The notes under the pieces were generated by a model. The model saw only the letters and a program-made list of their open reading frames with translations, was not told the DNA's origin and searched no databases. From the NCBI GenBank assembly GCA_016699615.1, contig CP064984.1, forward strand, positions 1,364,001 to 1,428,000: a stretch of 64,000 bases of DNA. The letters run 5' to 3'. Position numbers and translations under genes: made by a program. The stretch comes from Sphingobacteriales bacterium. Its GTDB lineage: Bacteria > Bacteroidota > Bacteroidia > Chitinophagales > JADIYW01. This document shows, piece after piece, positions 25,848 through 35,429 of the stretch. Position 1 is the first letter of the stretch; every line of letters begins with the position of its first letter.

Positions 25848-27347
25848 ATGTTAAAAATAGACAACAAACAAGACTCAAACAATCAAATCATTCTGTTTGA
25901 TATCAACAGAAAGGAAAGTCTAGAATTCTTAGAAAAAGAAGAACAACAACTAGTACAAGCAAAACTAGATAAAAACATACATACAATACATTTCCAAATA
26001 CACCATATACAATACATACTTTATGGTTTTAAGATAGAAGGCGATGCTAATGAGGCAAAAGAAAAACTTAGAATAGACGCACATAAAATATACAATTACC
26101 TAAGTACAGCAAAAGAAAACAGCGCATCATTAAATATTTTAGACAAATTAGATAATAAATATATCATTGCATTCCTCGAAGGATTTTTATTATCTCAATA
26201 TCAATTTGATAAATACAAAAAACAAAAAGCAGAAATATTTACATTATACATTCCAAACAATTTACTTCCAAAACAAAGCCTAACAGAAATCAATAGCATT
26301 GTAGATGCAGTAAAGATTACAAAAAATCTAATCAACGAACCACAAAATTTCTTAAGTACATTACAATATACAACAGAAATAAAAAATATATTCAAAGGCA
26401 CTACTGTAAAACACACATTTTGGAATCAAGCTAAGATAGAAAAAGAAAAAATGGGCGGAATATTGGCAGTAAACCAAGGCAGCCAAAACACAGCATTCTT
26501 CCACCAATTAGAATATAAACCACAAAACGCACAAAACAAACAACCAATAGTTTTGGTAGGCAAAGGCGTAATGTACGATACAGGTGGCTTATCAATAAAA
26601 ACAACAACCAATAGCATGGATTTAATGAAATGCGACATGGCTGGCTCAGCAACTGTGATTGGTGCCATGCACGCAATTTCAAAAATGAATTTGCCATTTC
26701 ATATTATTGGATTAATACCATCAGTAGAAAATAAAATAAACTCAAATGCAGTTTGTCCAGGAGACATAATTACTATGTACGATGGCACAACAGTAGAAGT
26801 AATGAATACTGACGCAGAAGGAAGATTAATTCTAGCAGATGCACTACACTATGCCAAAAGTCTAAATCCAGAATTGGTAATTGACCTAGCAACACTAACA
26901 GGCGCAGCCATTCGTTCTGTAGGAAGAGAAGCAGCATTAATAATGAGCAATGCAGATAAAAAAACCAATAAAAAACTAGAAAAATCAGGACTAAAAACAG
27001 CCGAAAAATTAATATTTTTTCCACTTTGGAAAGAATACAAAGACTATCTAAAATCTGATATTGCAGACATAAAAAATATTGGAGGCGTAGATGCAGGAAG
27101 CATAACAGCAGCAAAATTCCTAGAACACTTTACAAACTATCCTTGGGCTCATATAGATTTATCGCCAGCATACGTTACTTCAAACTATAATTATAGAGGA
27201 AGATTCGCAACTGCCTTTGGTGTTAGATTATTGTGTAAATTTGTAAAGAATTTATCGAAGGAGAAAAAAAATATTAAAGAAAAAAATACACCAAAAAATG
27301 TCCAACCAAAAACAAGAAAAAATAAAAGTAGGAATAACACTAGGTGA
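25848..27347 (+). CDS. Leucyl aminopeptidase family (M17) metallopeptidase
   Basis: 499 residues. The two-metal M17 centre is intact: GKGVMYDTGGLSIK (about 241-254), KCDMAGSA and the signature NTDAEGRLILADAL (about 324-337). The N-terminal domain (1-150) is the divergent non-catalytic part. Cytosolic exopeptidase removing N-terminal residues. The last 35 residues are a Lys/Asn-rich tail read through the pdxA start (50-base overlap); an extra A in the A run 27265-27272 would instead end the protein soon after LSKEKKKY, before pdxA, so the true C-terminus is uncertain. Confidence 0.85.
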   Translation: MLKIDNKQDSNNQIILFDINRKESLEFLEKEEQQLVQAKLDKNIHTIHFQIHHIQYILYGFKIEGDANEAKEKLRIDAHKIYNYLSTAKENSASLNILDKLDNKYIIAFLEGFLLSQYQFDKYKKQKAEIFTLYIPNNLLPKQSLTEINSIVDAVKITKNLINEPQNFLSTLQYTTEIKNIFKGTTVKHTFWNQAKIEKEKMGGILAVNQGSQNTAFFHQLEYKPQNAQNKQPIVLVGKGVMYDTGGLSIKTTTNSMDLMKCDMAGSATVIGAMHAISKMNLPFHIIGLIPSVENKINSNAVCPGDIITMYDGTTVEVMNTDAEGRLILADALHYAKSLNPELVIDLATLTGAAIRSVGREAALIMSNADKKTNKKLEKSGLKTAEKLIFFPLWKEYKDYLKSDIADIKNIGGVDAGSITAAKFLEHFTNYPWAHIDLSPAYVTSNYNYRGRFATAFGVRLLCKFVKNLSKEKKNIKEKNTPKNVQPKTRKNKSRNNTR

Positions 27348-28365
27348 TGCAGCTGGAATTGGTCCAGAAATAATAATGAAAACATTTAGTGATGATAGAT
27401 TATTTAAACATTTTACACCTATTGTTTTCGGAAATCCAAGAATATTTTCATTCTACAAAAAAGTTATTGAGATAGATAAATTCCAATATTCAACAGTAAA
27501 AAACTATCAAAACCTAAGCAACAACTCTTTAAATATATTTCCAGTATGGAATGAAGAGTTTGCAATAAATATTGGAGAACCAAATAAAGAAACAGGAAAG
27601 TACGCATTCTTATCATTAAAAGCAACCTGCGAAGCATTAGAAAAAAATGAAATTGATGTGTTGGTTACAGCACCAATCAATAAAGATGTAATACATTCTG
27701 ATGAATTTCCATTTGCAGGACATACAGAATATTTACAAGCATTTTTTAGTGCAAAAGATAGTTTAATGTTTTTAGTAACGGATGAAATAAAAATTGGATT
27801 AGTAACAAACCATGTTGCAATCCATGATGTTGCAAAAAACATTTCAAAAGATAAAATCATTAGAAAGATAAGTCTAATGCACCAAACCTTGCAAGAAGAT
27901 TTTAATATAGATAAACCTAAAATCGCAGTATTAGCATTAAATCCATACGCTGGAGACAATGGCGTAATAGGCAACGAAGAAAAAGATATCATCTATCCTG
28001 CAATTCAAGAAGCAAAGAATATGAATATCTTGGCATTTGGACCATACGCAGCTGATGGATTTTTCGCTTCAGACAATTATAAAAATTTTGATGGAATACT
28101 AGCAATGTATCATGATCAAGGCTTAATACCATTCAAATACATAGCAAGAGAAGATGGCATCAATTTCACAGCAGGATTAAACATCATTCGTACTTCTCCA
28201 GACCACGGAACAGCAGAAAACATTGCAGGAAAAGGCATTGCAGAAGAAGCATCATTTAGAAATGCAATTTATAAAGCAATTGATATATACAACAATAGAA
28301 TCAATCACTTTGAGATGCGTAGCAATCCATTAGAAAAAATTGCACAGTTTAAAGAAGAAAGATAG
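27298..28365 (+). CDS. pdxA: 4-hydroxythreonine-4-phosphate dehydrogenase
   Basis: 355 residues. N-terminal GDAAGIGPEI (about 16-25); metal-binding histidines in AGHTEYL (about 139) and in AMYHDQGLIPFK (about 265), and the C-terminal TSPDHGTAENIAGKG supply the third ligand. Oxidises 4-phosphohydroxythreonine in the DXP-independent-of-mevalonate pyridoxal phosphate route. Start overlaps the aminopeptidase 3' end. The GHMP kinase begins 22 bases after the stop. Confidence 0.95.
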   Translation: MSNQKQEKIKVGITLGDAAGIGPEIIMKTFSDDRLFKHFTPIVFGNPRIFSFYKKVIEIDKFQYSTVKNYQNLSNNSLNIFPVWNEEFAINIGEPNKETGKYAFLSLKATCEALEKNEIDVLVTAPINKDVIHSDEFPFAGHTEYLQAFFSAKDSLMFLVTDEIKIGLVTNHVAIHDVAKNISKDKIIRKISLMHQTLQEDFNIDKPKIAVLALNPYAGDNGVIGNEEKDIIYPAIQEAKNMNILAFGPYAADGFFASDNYKNFDGILAMYHDQGLIPFKYIAREDGINFTAGLNIIRTSPDHGTAENIAGKGIAEEASFRNAIYKAIDIYNNRINHFEMRSNPLEKIAQFKEER

Positions 28366-28387
28366 CAAACAACCTAAACCATAGCAG

Positions 28388-29315
28388 TTGAACACAGATT
28401 TTCCTAAATATTATTTAGCCAATGGAAAATTGTTGCTTACCTCAGAATATTTTGTCTTAGATGGTGCAAAAGCATTAGCAGTACCAACAAAATTTTACCA
28501 AGAAATGCAATGTTTTAAAATCTGAAAACGAAGGCATATTTTGGGAAAGTTTAGATGAAAATAATGAAGTTTGGTTTTCATGTCAGATGTCTAAAAACAT
28601 TGAATTATCAATATATTCAGACAAAAACATAGCTGAAACATTATTAAAAATTATACACTTAGCAATAAATAACGACAAAACCATTGATTTTAATAATCTT
28701 CATGTAAGAACAAAGACAAATTTTAATAGAAATTTTGGATTAGGCACAAGCTCAACACTCATCAGTTTGATAGCACAATGGACTAACGCAAATCCATACT
28801 TTTTGTTAGAAAATTCATTTGGTGGCTCAGGTTATGATATTGCATGCGCAACATCAAAAAATGCAATTCTCTATCAAATTCAAAATGAAAATAGAAATAT
28901 TGAACACACACATTTTTCACCACCATTTCAAGAAAACATTTATTTTATTTACTTAGAAAATAAACAAAATTCAAGAGAAGGTATACAATATTATAAATCT
29001 ATCAATCAAATAAATAAACAAAATACAATTGAACAACTAAATGATATTACTAATAAAATTATAAAATGTAATAATATTTATGAATTTAATACATTGATAG
29101 AAAAACATGAACAATTAATATCTAGCCAGTTGCACATGAGCCCAATAAAAGCTACATTATTTAGTGATTTTTCAGGAAGCATAAAATCATTGGGCGCATG
29201 GGGCGGAGATTTTATTATGGCATGTAGTGATAAAGGTGCAGCGTATATTCAACAATATTTTAAAGAAAAAAAATACAATAACATAATATCTTTTAACGAC
29301 ATGGTGTTAGATTAA
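28388..29315 (+). CDS. GYDIA-type GHMP kinase, frame broken near 28511
   Basis: The first frame (TTG at 28388: LNTDFPKYYLANGKLLLTSEY) has the GHMP N-terminal strand and ends at FKI; the second continues VLKSENEGIFWES to 29315. Dropping one base at about 28511 joins them (EMQ-VLKS), giving 308 residues. NFGLGTSSTL is the ATP-binding GHMP loop, GGSGYDIACA the GYDIA signature, and LGAWGGDF the C-terminal motif. It resembles mevalonate-pathway kinases; the usual set lacks a separate phosphomevalonate kinase, so this is a candidate for that step (inference). No ATG precedes the TTG in frame. Confidence 0.75.
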
Positions 29316-29380
29316 TTGCTTATATTGCGTGGTTTCAATTTTTGAGTAGAAATAACTAAACACGTAAGCACAATACATCT

Positions 29381-30907
29381 ATGGATATTACAGAGACAAA
29401 AGAAATCGCCAAAGTTCAAAAAAAATTATACCCATATCAAGAAATATATATTGAAAGGATACTTGGTGCATTGCTTCATAATGAGCGACGCGACAACTTA
29501 GTTTTTCAACTACCAACTGGTGGAGGAAAAACAGTTATATTTTCTGAGATAACAAGAAAATACATTGAGGCTACAGGAAAAAAAGTATTAATACTCACGC
29601 ACAGAATAGAACTACTAAAACAAACAGCAAGAGCATTAGAAGAAGCCAATGTACACTGCAAACTTATTACAAGCGAAATAGATAGTGTCGAAGACCAAGA
29701 AGGTTATATGTGTTTCTTAGCAATGGTAGAAACGCTGAACAATAGACTAAAAGAAGATGAAGAATTTTTAAAAGAAATAGATTTAGTAATTGTTGACGAG
29801 GCGCATTACAATTCTTTTAGGAAGATTTTTAAATATTTTGAGAATACAATGATATTTGGTGTTACGGCAACACCATTAAGTTCAAATATTCATTTTCCAT
29901 TAAGACACAATTACAAAAAACTAATTGTTGGAGATTCTATTAATGATTTAATTAGTAACGGATTTTTGAGTGATGCCAAAACATACACATATGATGTACA
30001 TTTAGGTGGATTAAAAGTAGGAATTGATGGCGATTACACAGTCAACTCATTAGACAGAATCTACATGGGTTTTGATATGCACCAAATACTACTGAATGCT
30101 TACAACGAAAAAACAAAAGGCAAAAAAACATTGATTTTTAATAGCTCAATAGCAACATCAAAATCTGTAGAAAATTTCTTTAAATTACATCAAATTCCAA
30201 TTAGGCATTTAGATAGTACAAGCAACAAGCAAGACAGAAAAGAAGTACTACAATGGCTGAAAGAAACACCAGATGCAATTGTAACAAGTGTTGGTATATT
30301 AACTACAGGATTTGATGAGCCAACAGTAGAAACAATTATTCTAAATAGAGCAACACGTTCACTTACATTGTACCATCAAATGATAGGACGAGGAAGTAGA
30401 AGATTACCCAACAAAAGTGAATTTACAATCATAGATTTAGGTAATAATGCAAAAAGATTAGGACTATGGCAAGACCATATTGATTGGCAAGATGTTTTTG
30501 TTAATCCAGATAGATTTTTAGAACATCTATTTGATAGAGAACAAAAAATGGAAAAAGGATTGATGTACACATTATCACAAGAGATAATGGACAAATTTCC
30601 CAATACAGAAGACTTTTATTTTGATATAGAAAAAGAATACCAAAAATTATACTTAAAAGGACAAAAAACACTACAAGTATTAGATATTTCTATACAAAAC
30701 CATTACGAAAGAATAAAAGAAAACTGCACCAATTATTTAGATGCAGTAGAGTTGATTAATATTTTACAAGATGAAATAAAATATAGATTGAATGTATATA
30801 TTAATTGTTTATCAAAAGCAACCAAAAATTACTTCAATTATCTTTTAGAAGAATATAACACTAAACTGCACAAATTACTCAAAGAGAATTTGCCGTTTAG
30901 TGATTAA
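29381..30907 (+). CDS. DEAD/DEAH-box helicase (SSL2-like superfamily 2)
   Basis: 508 residues. Walker A LPTGGGKT (44-51), DEAH box at 139-142, motif III TATP (162-165), then the second RecA domain ending in QMIGRGSRR (motif VI). The C-terminal 120 residues are helical without a known domain. It resembles stand-alone SSL2/UvrB-like helicases and type III-like helicase subunits, but there is no nuclease or methylase partner. An ordinary repair or RNA role is likely; substrate unknown. Confidence 0.8.
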   Translation: MDITETKEIAKVQKKLYPYQEIYIERILGALLHNERRDNLVFQLPTGGGKTVIFSEITRKYIEATGKKVLILTHRIELLKQTARALEEANVHCKLITSEIDSVEDQEGYMCFLAMVETLNNRLKEDEEFLKEIDLVIVDEAHYNSFRKIFKYFENTMIFGVTATPLSSNIHFPLRHNYKKLIVGDSINDLISNGFLSDAKTYTYDVHLGGLKVGIDGDYTVNSLDRIYMGFDMHQILLNAYNEKTKGKKTLIFNSSIATSKSVENFFKLHQIPIRHLDSTSNKQDRKEVLQWLKETPDAIVTSVGILTTGFDEPTVETIILNRATRSLTLYHQMIGRGSRRLPNKSEFTIIDLGNNAKRLGLWQDHIDWQDVFVNPDRFLEHLFDREQKMEKGLMYTLSQEIMDKFPNTEDFYFDIEKEYQKLYLKGQKTLQVLDISIQNHYERIKENCTNYLDAVELINILQDEIKYRLNVYINCLSKATKNYFNYLLEEYNTKLHKLLKENLPFSD

Positions 30908-30919
30908 TATTAAAAGAAA

Positions 30920-32188
30920 TTAGAAATTGCTAATTATAGCATCTCCAAATTCAGAACATTTAAGTAAAGTTGCATTCTCCATCAAACGATGGAAATCATA
31001 AGTAACAGTCTTGTTTTTTATTGCTTGCTCTAAGCCTTTTACAATTAAGTTTGCTGCTTCATTCCAACCAATATATTCCAACAACATTACACCACTCAAT
31101 ATTACAGAACTTGGGTTTACTTTGTCTTGGTTTGCATATTTTGGCGCAGTACCATGCGTTGCTTCAAAAATAGCCATTCCAGTGATATAATTAATATTTG
31201 CACCTGGTGCAATACCAATACCACCAACCAACGCAGCCAATGCATCAGAAATATAATCACCATTTAAGTTTAGAGTAGCCACAACATCATATTCTTCAGG
31301 TCTTAGAATGATTTGTTGTAAGAAATTATCTGCAATGGCATCTTTTACTATAATTTTTCCTTCTGCAACAGCTTTTTTCATAGCATCATTTGCTTCTTCT
31401 ACGCCATCTTCAACAGCAATTCTATCATATTGTGTCCAAGTAAATACTTTGTCTGCAAACTCTCTTTCTGCTAATTGATAGCCCCATTCCTTAAATTTAC
31501 CTTCTGTAAATTTCATAATATTTCCTTTGTGTACAAGTGTAACAGATTTTCTATTATGCTTCACAGCATGTTCTAATGCAGCTCTGATTAATCTTTCTGA
31601 GCCTTCTTTAGAAACTGGTTTAATACCAATAGATGATGTTTCTGGGAAACGAATTTTATCTGTTACATTCAGTTCGTTTCTTAAGAAACTAATAATTTTT
31701 TTAGCATCATCAGTACCTTCTAGCCATTCTATACCAGCATAAATATCTTCAGTATTTTCTCTGAAAATAATAATATCTACTTTTTCAGGCACTTTAAAAT
31801 TAGTTGGTACACCTTCAAAATATCTAACAGGACGAACACATGCATATAAATCTAATATTTGTCTTAAAGCCACATTTAATGAACGAATACCACCACCAAC
31901 TGGCGTTGTTAATGGTCCTTTTATTGCAATTAAATGTTCTTGTATTGTCGTTAATGTTTCTTCAGGCAACCACTTTCCAGTTTCTTTATATGCTTTCTCA
32001 CCAGACAATACTTCCAGCCAATTTATCTTTCTCTTTCCATCATATGACTTCTTTATTGCTGCATCAAAAACTTTTACTGATGCGTGCCAAATATCTGGTC
32101 CTGTTCCATCTCCAATAATAAAAGGAACAATTGTTTCATCTGGCACATGTAGTGCGCCATTTTTCATGCTAATTTTTTCTGCTGACAT
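30920..32188 (-). CDS. icd: NADP-dependent isocitrate dehydrogenase
   Basis: 422 residues, close to the E. coli enzyme length. Opening PFIIGDGTGPDIW, phosphorylation/substrate loop around RPVRYFEGVP, then IFRENTEDIYAGIEW, and the NADP-site segment ATHGTAPKYANQDKVNPSS. Converts isocitrate to 2-oxoglutarate in the TCA cycle. Its product feeds the 2-oxoglutarate dehydrogenase E2 gene found at 36.7 kb. A TATCTTTG box lies 34 bases upstream on the minus strand. Confidence 0.95.
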   Translation of the reverse strand: MSAEKISMKNGALHVPDETIVPFIIGDGTGPDIWHASVKVFDAAIKKSYDGKRKINWLEVLSGEKAYKETGKWLPEETLTTIQEHLIAIKGPLTTPVGGGIRSLNVALRQILDLYACVRPVRYFEGVPTNFKVPEKVDIIIFRENTEDIYAGIEWLEGTDDAKKIISFLRNELNVTDKIRFPETSSIGIKPVSKEGSERLIRAALEHAVKHNRKSVTLVHKGNIMKFTEGKFKEWGYQLAEREFADKVFTWTQYDRIAVEDGVEEANDAMKKAVAEGKIIVKDAIADNFLQQIILRPEEYDVVATLNLNGDYISDALAALVGGIGIAPGANINYITGMAIFEATHGTAPKYANQDKVNPSSVILSGVMLLEYIGWNEAANLIVKGLEQAIKNKTVTYDFHRLMENATLLKCSEFGDAIISNF

Positions 32189-32222
32189 ATTAATAGTTTT
32201 TTAATTGTTCAAAATTATGGCA

Positions 32223-32230
32223 CAAAGATA
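32223..32230 (-). promoter_or_regulatory. -7 box (TATCTTTG) for icd
   Basis: TAnnTTTG on the minus strand, 34 bases before icd ATG 32188. Confidence 0.45.
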
Positions 32231-32405
32231 TGAATTTTAATTTGTGTTATAATAATATTAACAAGATATAAGATATTTTGTTTTCTAAATATTTCAAACT
32301 AGAATTAACTATAGTTAATTAAAATACTAGTTGTTCATTATTAGCTTTTGTTAATTGATTTTGTTGTTTTATAAGAATAGATTTATATAAATAAATTTCT
32401 AAAAT

Positions 32406-33269
32406 ATGACAGCAACTACGCATAAACTTAAAGTAAGAAATGTAAAATTTAATTTTGATAAAGTGCCAAAGCATTGGATACTAGGTAGCACAATTGCTAC
32501 TCACTTTGTGAATAGTATGCATGTCGTTTTTCCAGAAGGCGAAAAATTCTTTGTAAGAAGTGTAAGACATTTTGCAAAGCAAATAGATGACAAAGATTTA
32601 AAAACCGAGATAAATAGTTTTTGTGGACAAGAAGGCATACACGCACGCGAGCATCAACGATTTTGGGATGTAATGGAAGAACAAGACTTAAACCCAAGTT
32701 GGTTTGCAAATTTCTTAAAAGTATCAGCATTTTCTGGAAAATATAGCTATGAGAACCTGAGTGTAAAAATATTAAATCGAATACAGCCAAACCTTGGCTA
32801 TAAATTTGCACTTTCTGTAACTACAGCACTAGAACATTACACAGCAATATTGGCAAACGCACTTTTTCATGAACCAATTGCCACAAATGATAATATTGCA
32901 CCTCAAATGTTAGAACTACTACATTGGCATGCATCTGAAGAGATAGAACACAAGTCAGTATGTTTTGATGTGCTTAAAGAAGTAGATGATAGTTATATCC
33001 TACGTGTTTCTGGTATGGGAATGGCAAGTATTATGCTTTGGGGATATATTGGCATAGGGCAAATATATTTTATTTCAAAAGATAAAGACAAGAGCATAAT
33101 CAAAATGCCAATAGAATCTTTTATTTTATTAAGAACAATAATTTTTGGAGAAATTGGAAAAAATTTATCTAAACATCTATTATTATATTTCAAAAAAGAT
33201 TTTCATCCAAATGATATTGATGATAGATATTTGATTGATAAATTTTTTGCAGATAAGTCTTACGCTTAA
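32406..33269 (+). CDS. PF10118-type metal-dependent hydrolase family protein
   Basis: 287 residues, mostly helical. Conserved histidine/glutamate clusters fit the family: FCGQEGIHAREHQRF (about 78-92), TALEHYTAI (about 141-149) and WHASEEIEHKSVCFD (about 178-192), together a di-iron-like ferritin-type site. Annotated in the family as predicted metal-dependent hydrolase although true chemistry is unknown. One hydrophobic helix near 200-220. Ends 14 bases before the convergent mevalonate kinase stop. Confidence 0.8.
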   Translation: MTATTHKLKVRNVKFNFDKVPKHWILGSTIATHFVNSMHVVFPEGEKFFVRSVRHFAKQIDDKDLKTEINSFCGQEGIHAREHQRFWDVMEEQDLNPSWFANFLKVSAFSGKYSYENLSVKILNRIQPNLGYKFALSVTTALEHYTAILANALFHEPIATNDNIAPQMLELLHWHASEEIEHKSVCFDVLKEVDDSYILRVSGMGMASIMLWGYIGIGQIYFISKDKDKSIIKMPIESFILLRTIIFGEIGKNLSKHLLLYFKKDFHPNDIDDRYLIDKFFADKSYA

Positions 33270-33282
33270 GACTTAGAAGAAA

Positions 33283-34233
33283 TTAGATATTACAAAGCAA
33301 CTCAATTTTTTGTCCTTTGAGTTGTTTTTTTGTGCTTTCAAAATTTTGGGTAAAGCCTAAAATAAAACCACCACCACCAGCACCACAAAGTTTTAGATAG
33401 TATTCACCAGTATCCAATCCACGTTTCCATAATTTATTAAATATTCTTGGAATCATTGGTTTGAAATGCTCAAACTGGAACTTAGAAAGTAATTTTAAGT
33501 ATGCGAATAGAGTTTCTTTGTCACCATCTAAGAATGCTTGAATACAGTTGTTTGCAAATGGCTTTAATTGTTTATCTACGAATTCTCTGTACGTGTGCTC
33601 TTGCATACGCTGCATATAGTATTTTACAAGTGGCTCAGTAGAACGAGAAATTCCTGTATCTATTAAAAATATTGCGCCTTTACCATCATTTTTTAATTCT
33701 ACTTGTACTGGTTCTACACCATTTTTTCCATTAATTAATAATGGTAAATTCAAATAACAAATTAATGGATCAACACCAGAGCTACTACCATGAAAATAAG
33801 ATTCTAACACAGATAATACTTTTTTTAGTTCAAGTATTTCTTCTTTCTTTGGTGTTACATCTAAGTTTAGCTTATTTATACAATAATTAGAATATACTGC
33901 TGCAACTAATGCACCAGAACTTCCAACACCAAAGCCTTGTGGTATTGAAGAATCAAAGTAAAGACCATTTTCAATATCAGCTTTAAGTAGTTCAATATTA
34001 AAATTGACTGTTAAAGATTTGTCATCTAATTTTTGTTGAATATAATTTGCAAAATCTTTTAGATATTGATTAGATTGTTGTACAAAATCAGAAGTATTAT
34101 TATGTTTATTAAAAGAAAGGCTACCGCCAAACTCTTGGTATGGAAGTGTTAGACTCATAGAGTTTTGTATGGCACTATACTCACCAAACAAAAGTATCTT
34201 AGAGTTGAATTTTTTATCTTTATTTTCAGCCAT
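33283..34233 (-). CDS. Mevalonate kinase-type GHMP kinase
   Basis: 316 residues. Motif 1 KILLFGEYSAI (about 12-22), ATP-binding motif 2 PQGFGVGSSGAL (about 97-108), and motif 3 LCGAGGGGFILGF near 283. Directly follows mvaD in the same direction (6-base gap), so an isoprenoid operon. Phosphorylates mevalonate with ATP in the cytoplasm. Sequence reading alone cannot exclude phosphomevalonate kinase, but the layout mvaD-mvk is the usual Bacteroidota one. Confidence 0.8.
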   Translation of the reverse strand: MAENKDKKFNSKILLFGEYSAIQNSMSLTLPYQEFGGSLSFNKHNNTSDFVQQSNQYLKDFANYIQQKLDDKSLTVNFNIELLKADIENGLYFDSSIPQGFGVGSSGALVAAVYSNYCINKLNLDVTPKKEEILELKKVLSVLESYFHGSSSGVDPLICYLNLPLLINGKNGVEPVQVELKNDGKGAIFLIDTGISRSTEPLVKYYMQRMQEHTYREFVDKQLKPFANNCIQAFLDGDKETLFAYLKLLSKFQFEHFKPMIPRIFNKLWKRGLDTGEYYLKLCGAGGGGFILGFTQNFESTKKQLKGQKIELLCNI

Positions 34234-34239
34234 TTGGCA

Positions 34240-35312
34240 TTATTTTAATTTTATTGGTCCGCTTCCTACCTCATCATAAATTACCTTCCTTTGCTCACAG
34301 TATTCTAACAATATGTTGGTAATGAATGTTTCTACTTCAGGTGCATTTTCTTTGGGATACAATAAGTGTACATTTGGTCCTGCATCTAATGTATAGTACA
34401 AAGGTACGTTATTTTTTGTTCTGTAGTCTTTTATTAGATCTATAATTTTCAGTGTATTAGGTTGCAATAAGATAAATGAAGGATTAGAACACATCATTAA
34501 AGCATGAAGGTAAGTGCCTCTTGCTCTACAATTCTACCAAAATCATCTAAATTGCCATTTTCTAAAGCCTTAAGTAGCTCATCAAAGTGATGTTTTGCTT
34601 GTTTATACCTAGATTCGGCAAAGAAATTATTGTCCATTAAGGCATGTCCAGCTCTACTAGACACAGATTTCTCATCAGATGAAACTATCAATATAGCATC
34701 TTTATAAGATTTAAAAACGGGATGAATTTTTTCCTCAAATCCAATAGCATGTTCATTGCTTGAAAATGGAATGTTTTCATCTTTTCCCCAAACTGAAATG
34801 TATGGAAATATTGACCTACAAGCACTTCCAGAGCCTAAACGTGCTATAAAGCTTGATTTTTCTATAAATTCAGCTGGTCTTAGTCCGCCAGCAATTGTAT
34901 TTTCAATATCTGACAAGCATAGTACCAATGCAGACATGGATGATGCAGAACTTGCAATTCCTGTTGAATGTGGGAAAGAATTGTAACTTTCTATTTTTAA
35001 TTCTAAGTATTTTAAAAATGGAAAATATACTTCAATACTGCTCAGAAACTGAACAATTTTAGCTTTAAATTTTTCATTCTCTTTTCCTTCAAATAAAAAA
35101 CTGATTGAAAGCTGTCCATCTACTTCTTTTTTACCTTGGTAGTGAATGGTAGTTTCTGTAAATGCTTTTGAAAGTGTAAAACTAATATTTGGATTTTTTG
35201 GTAGCTGATTGCCGTATTTTCCCCAGTATTTTACTAGTGCAATATTTGATGGAGAACGCCATGATACTGTACCATGTACATTTTTATAAGGATTATTTAT
35301 TGAGCTCATCAA
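34240..35312 (-). CDS. mvaD: Diphosphomevalonate decarboxylase, frame broken near 34506
   Basis: First frame: SPSNIALVKYWGKYG (about 20-34), FPHSTGIASSASSMSAL and SSRAGHALM, ending EALT-FML. Second frame: CSNPSFILLQPNTL to the end with YTLDAGPNVHLLY. Adding one base at 34506/34507 gives EALT-LHALMMCSNPSF, the expected family sequence, and 357 residues. Decarboxylates mevalonate diphosphate to isopentenyl diphosphate. All catalytic segments are intact on both sides of the break, and the pathway is essential, so an indel error is much more likely than loss. First gene of the isoprenoid pair. Confidence 0.85.
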
Positions 35313-35429
35313 TCGTATAGAAAATTGTTAATTGATGTTGTAAAAATAAGTTATTTTGTTAGAATTGAAGAAGAAAAACTTACTTTTGTAGCTTTTGGAA
35401 TGATTTGTGAGATAAAATATAAGAAGAAA

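Noticed and set aside
26773..27114. Leucine-rich minus-strand frame inside the M17 aminopeptidase
   Set aside because: Antisense shadow of a fully conserved peptidase domain; no signal or known family.
35325..35429. Upstream extension of the serine hydrolase from TTG 35325
   Set aside because: The added residues (MLIDVVKISYFVRIEEEK...) precede a perfect signal peptide beginning at 35430 and look non-coding.
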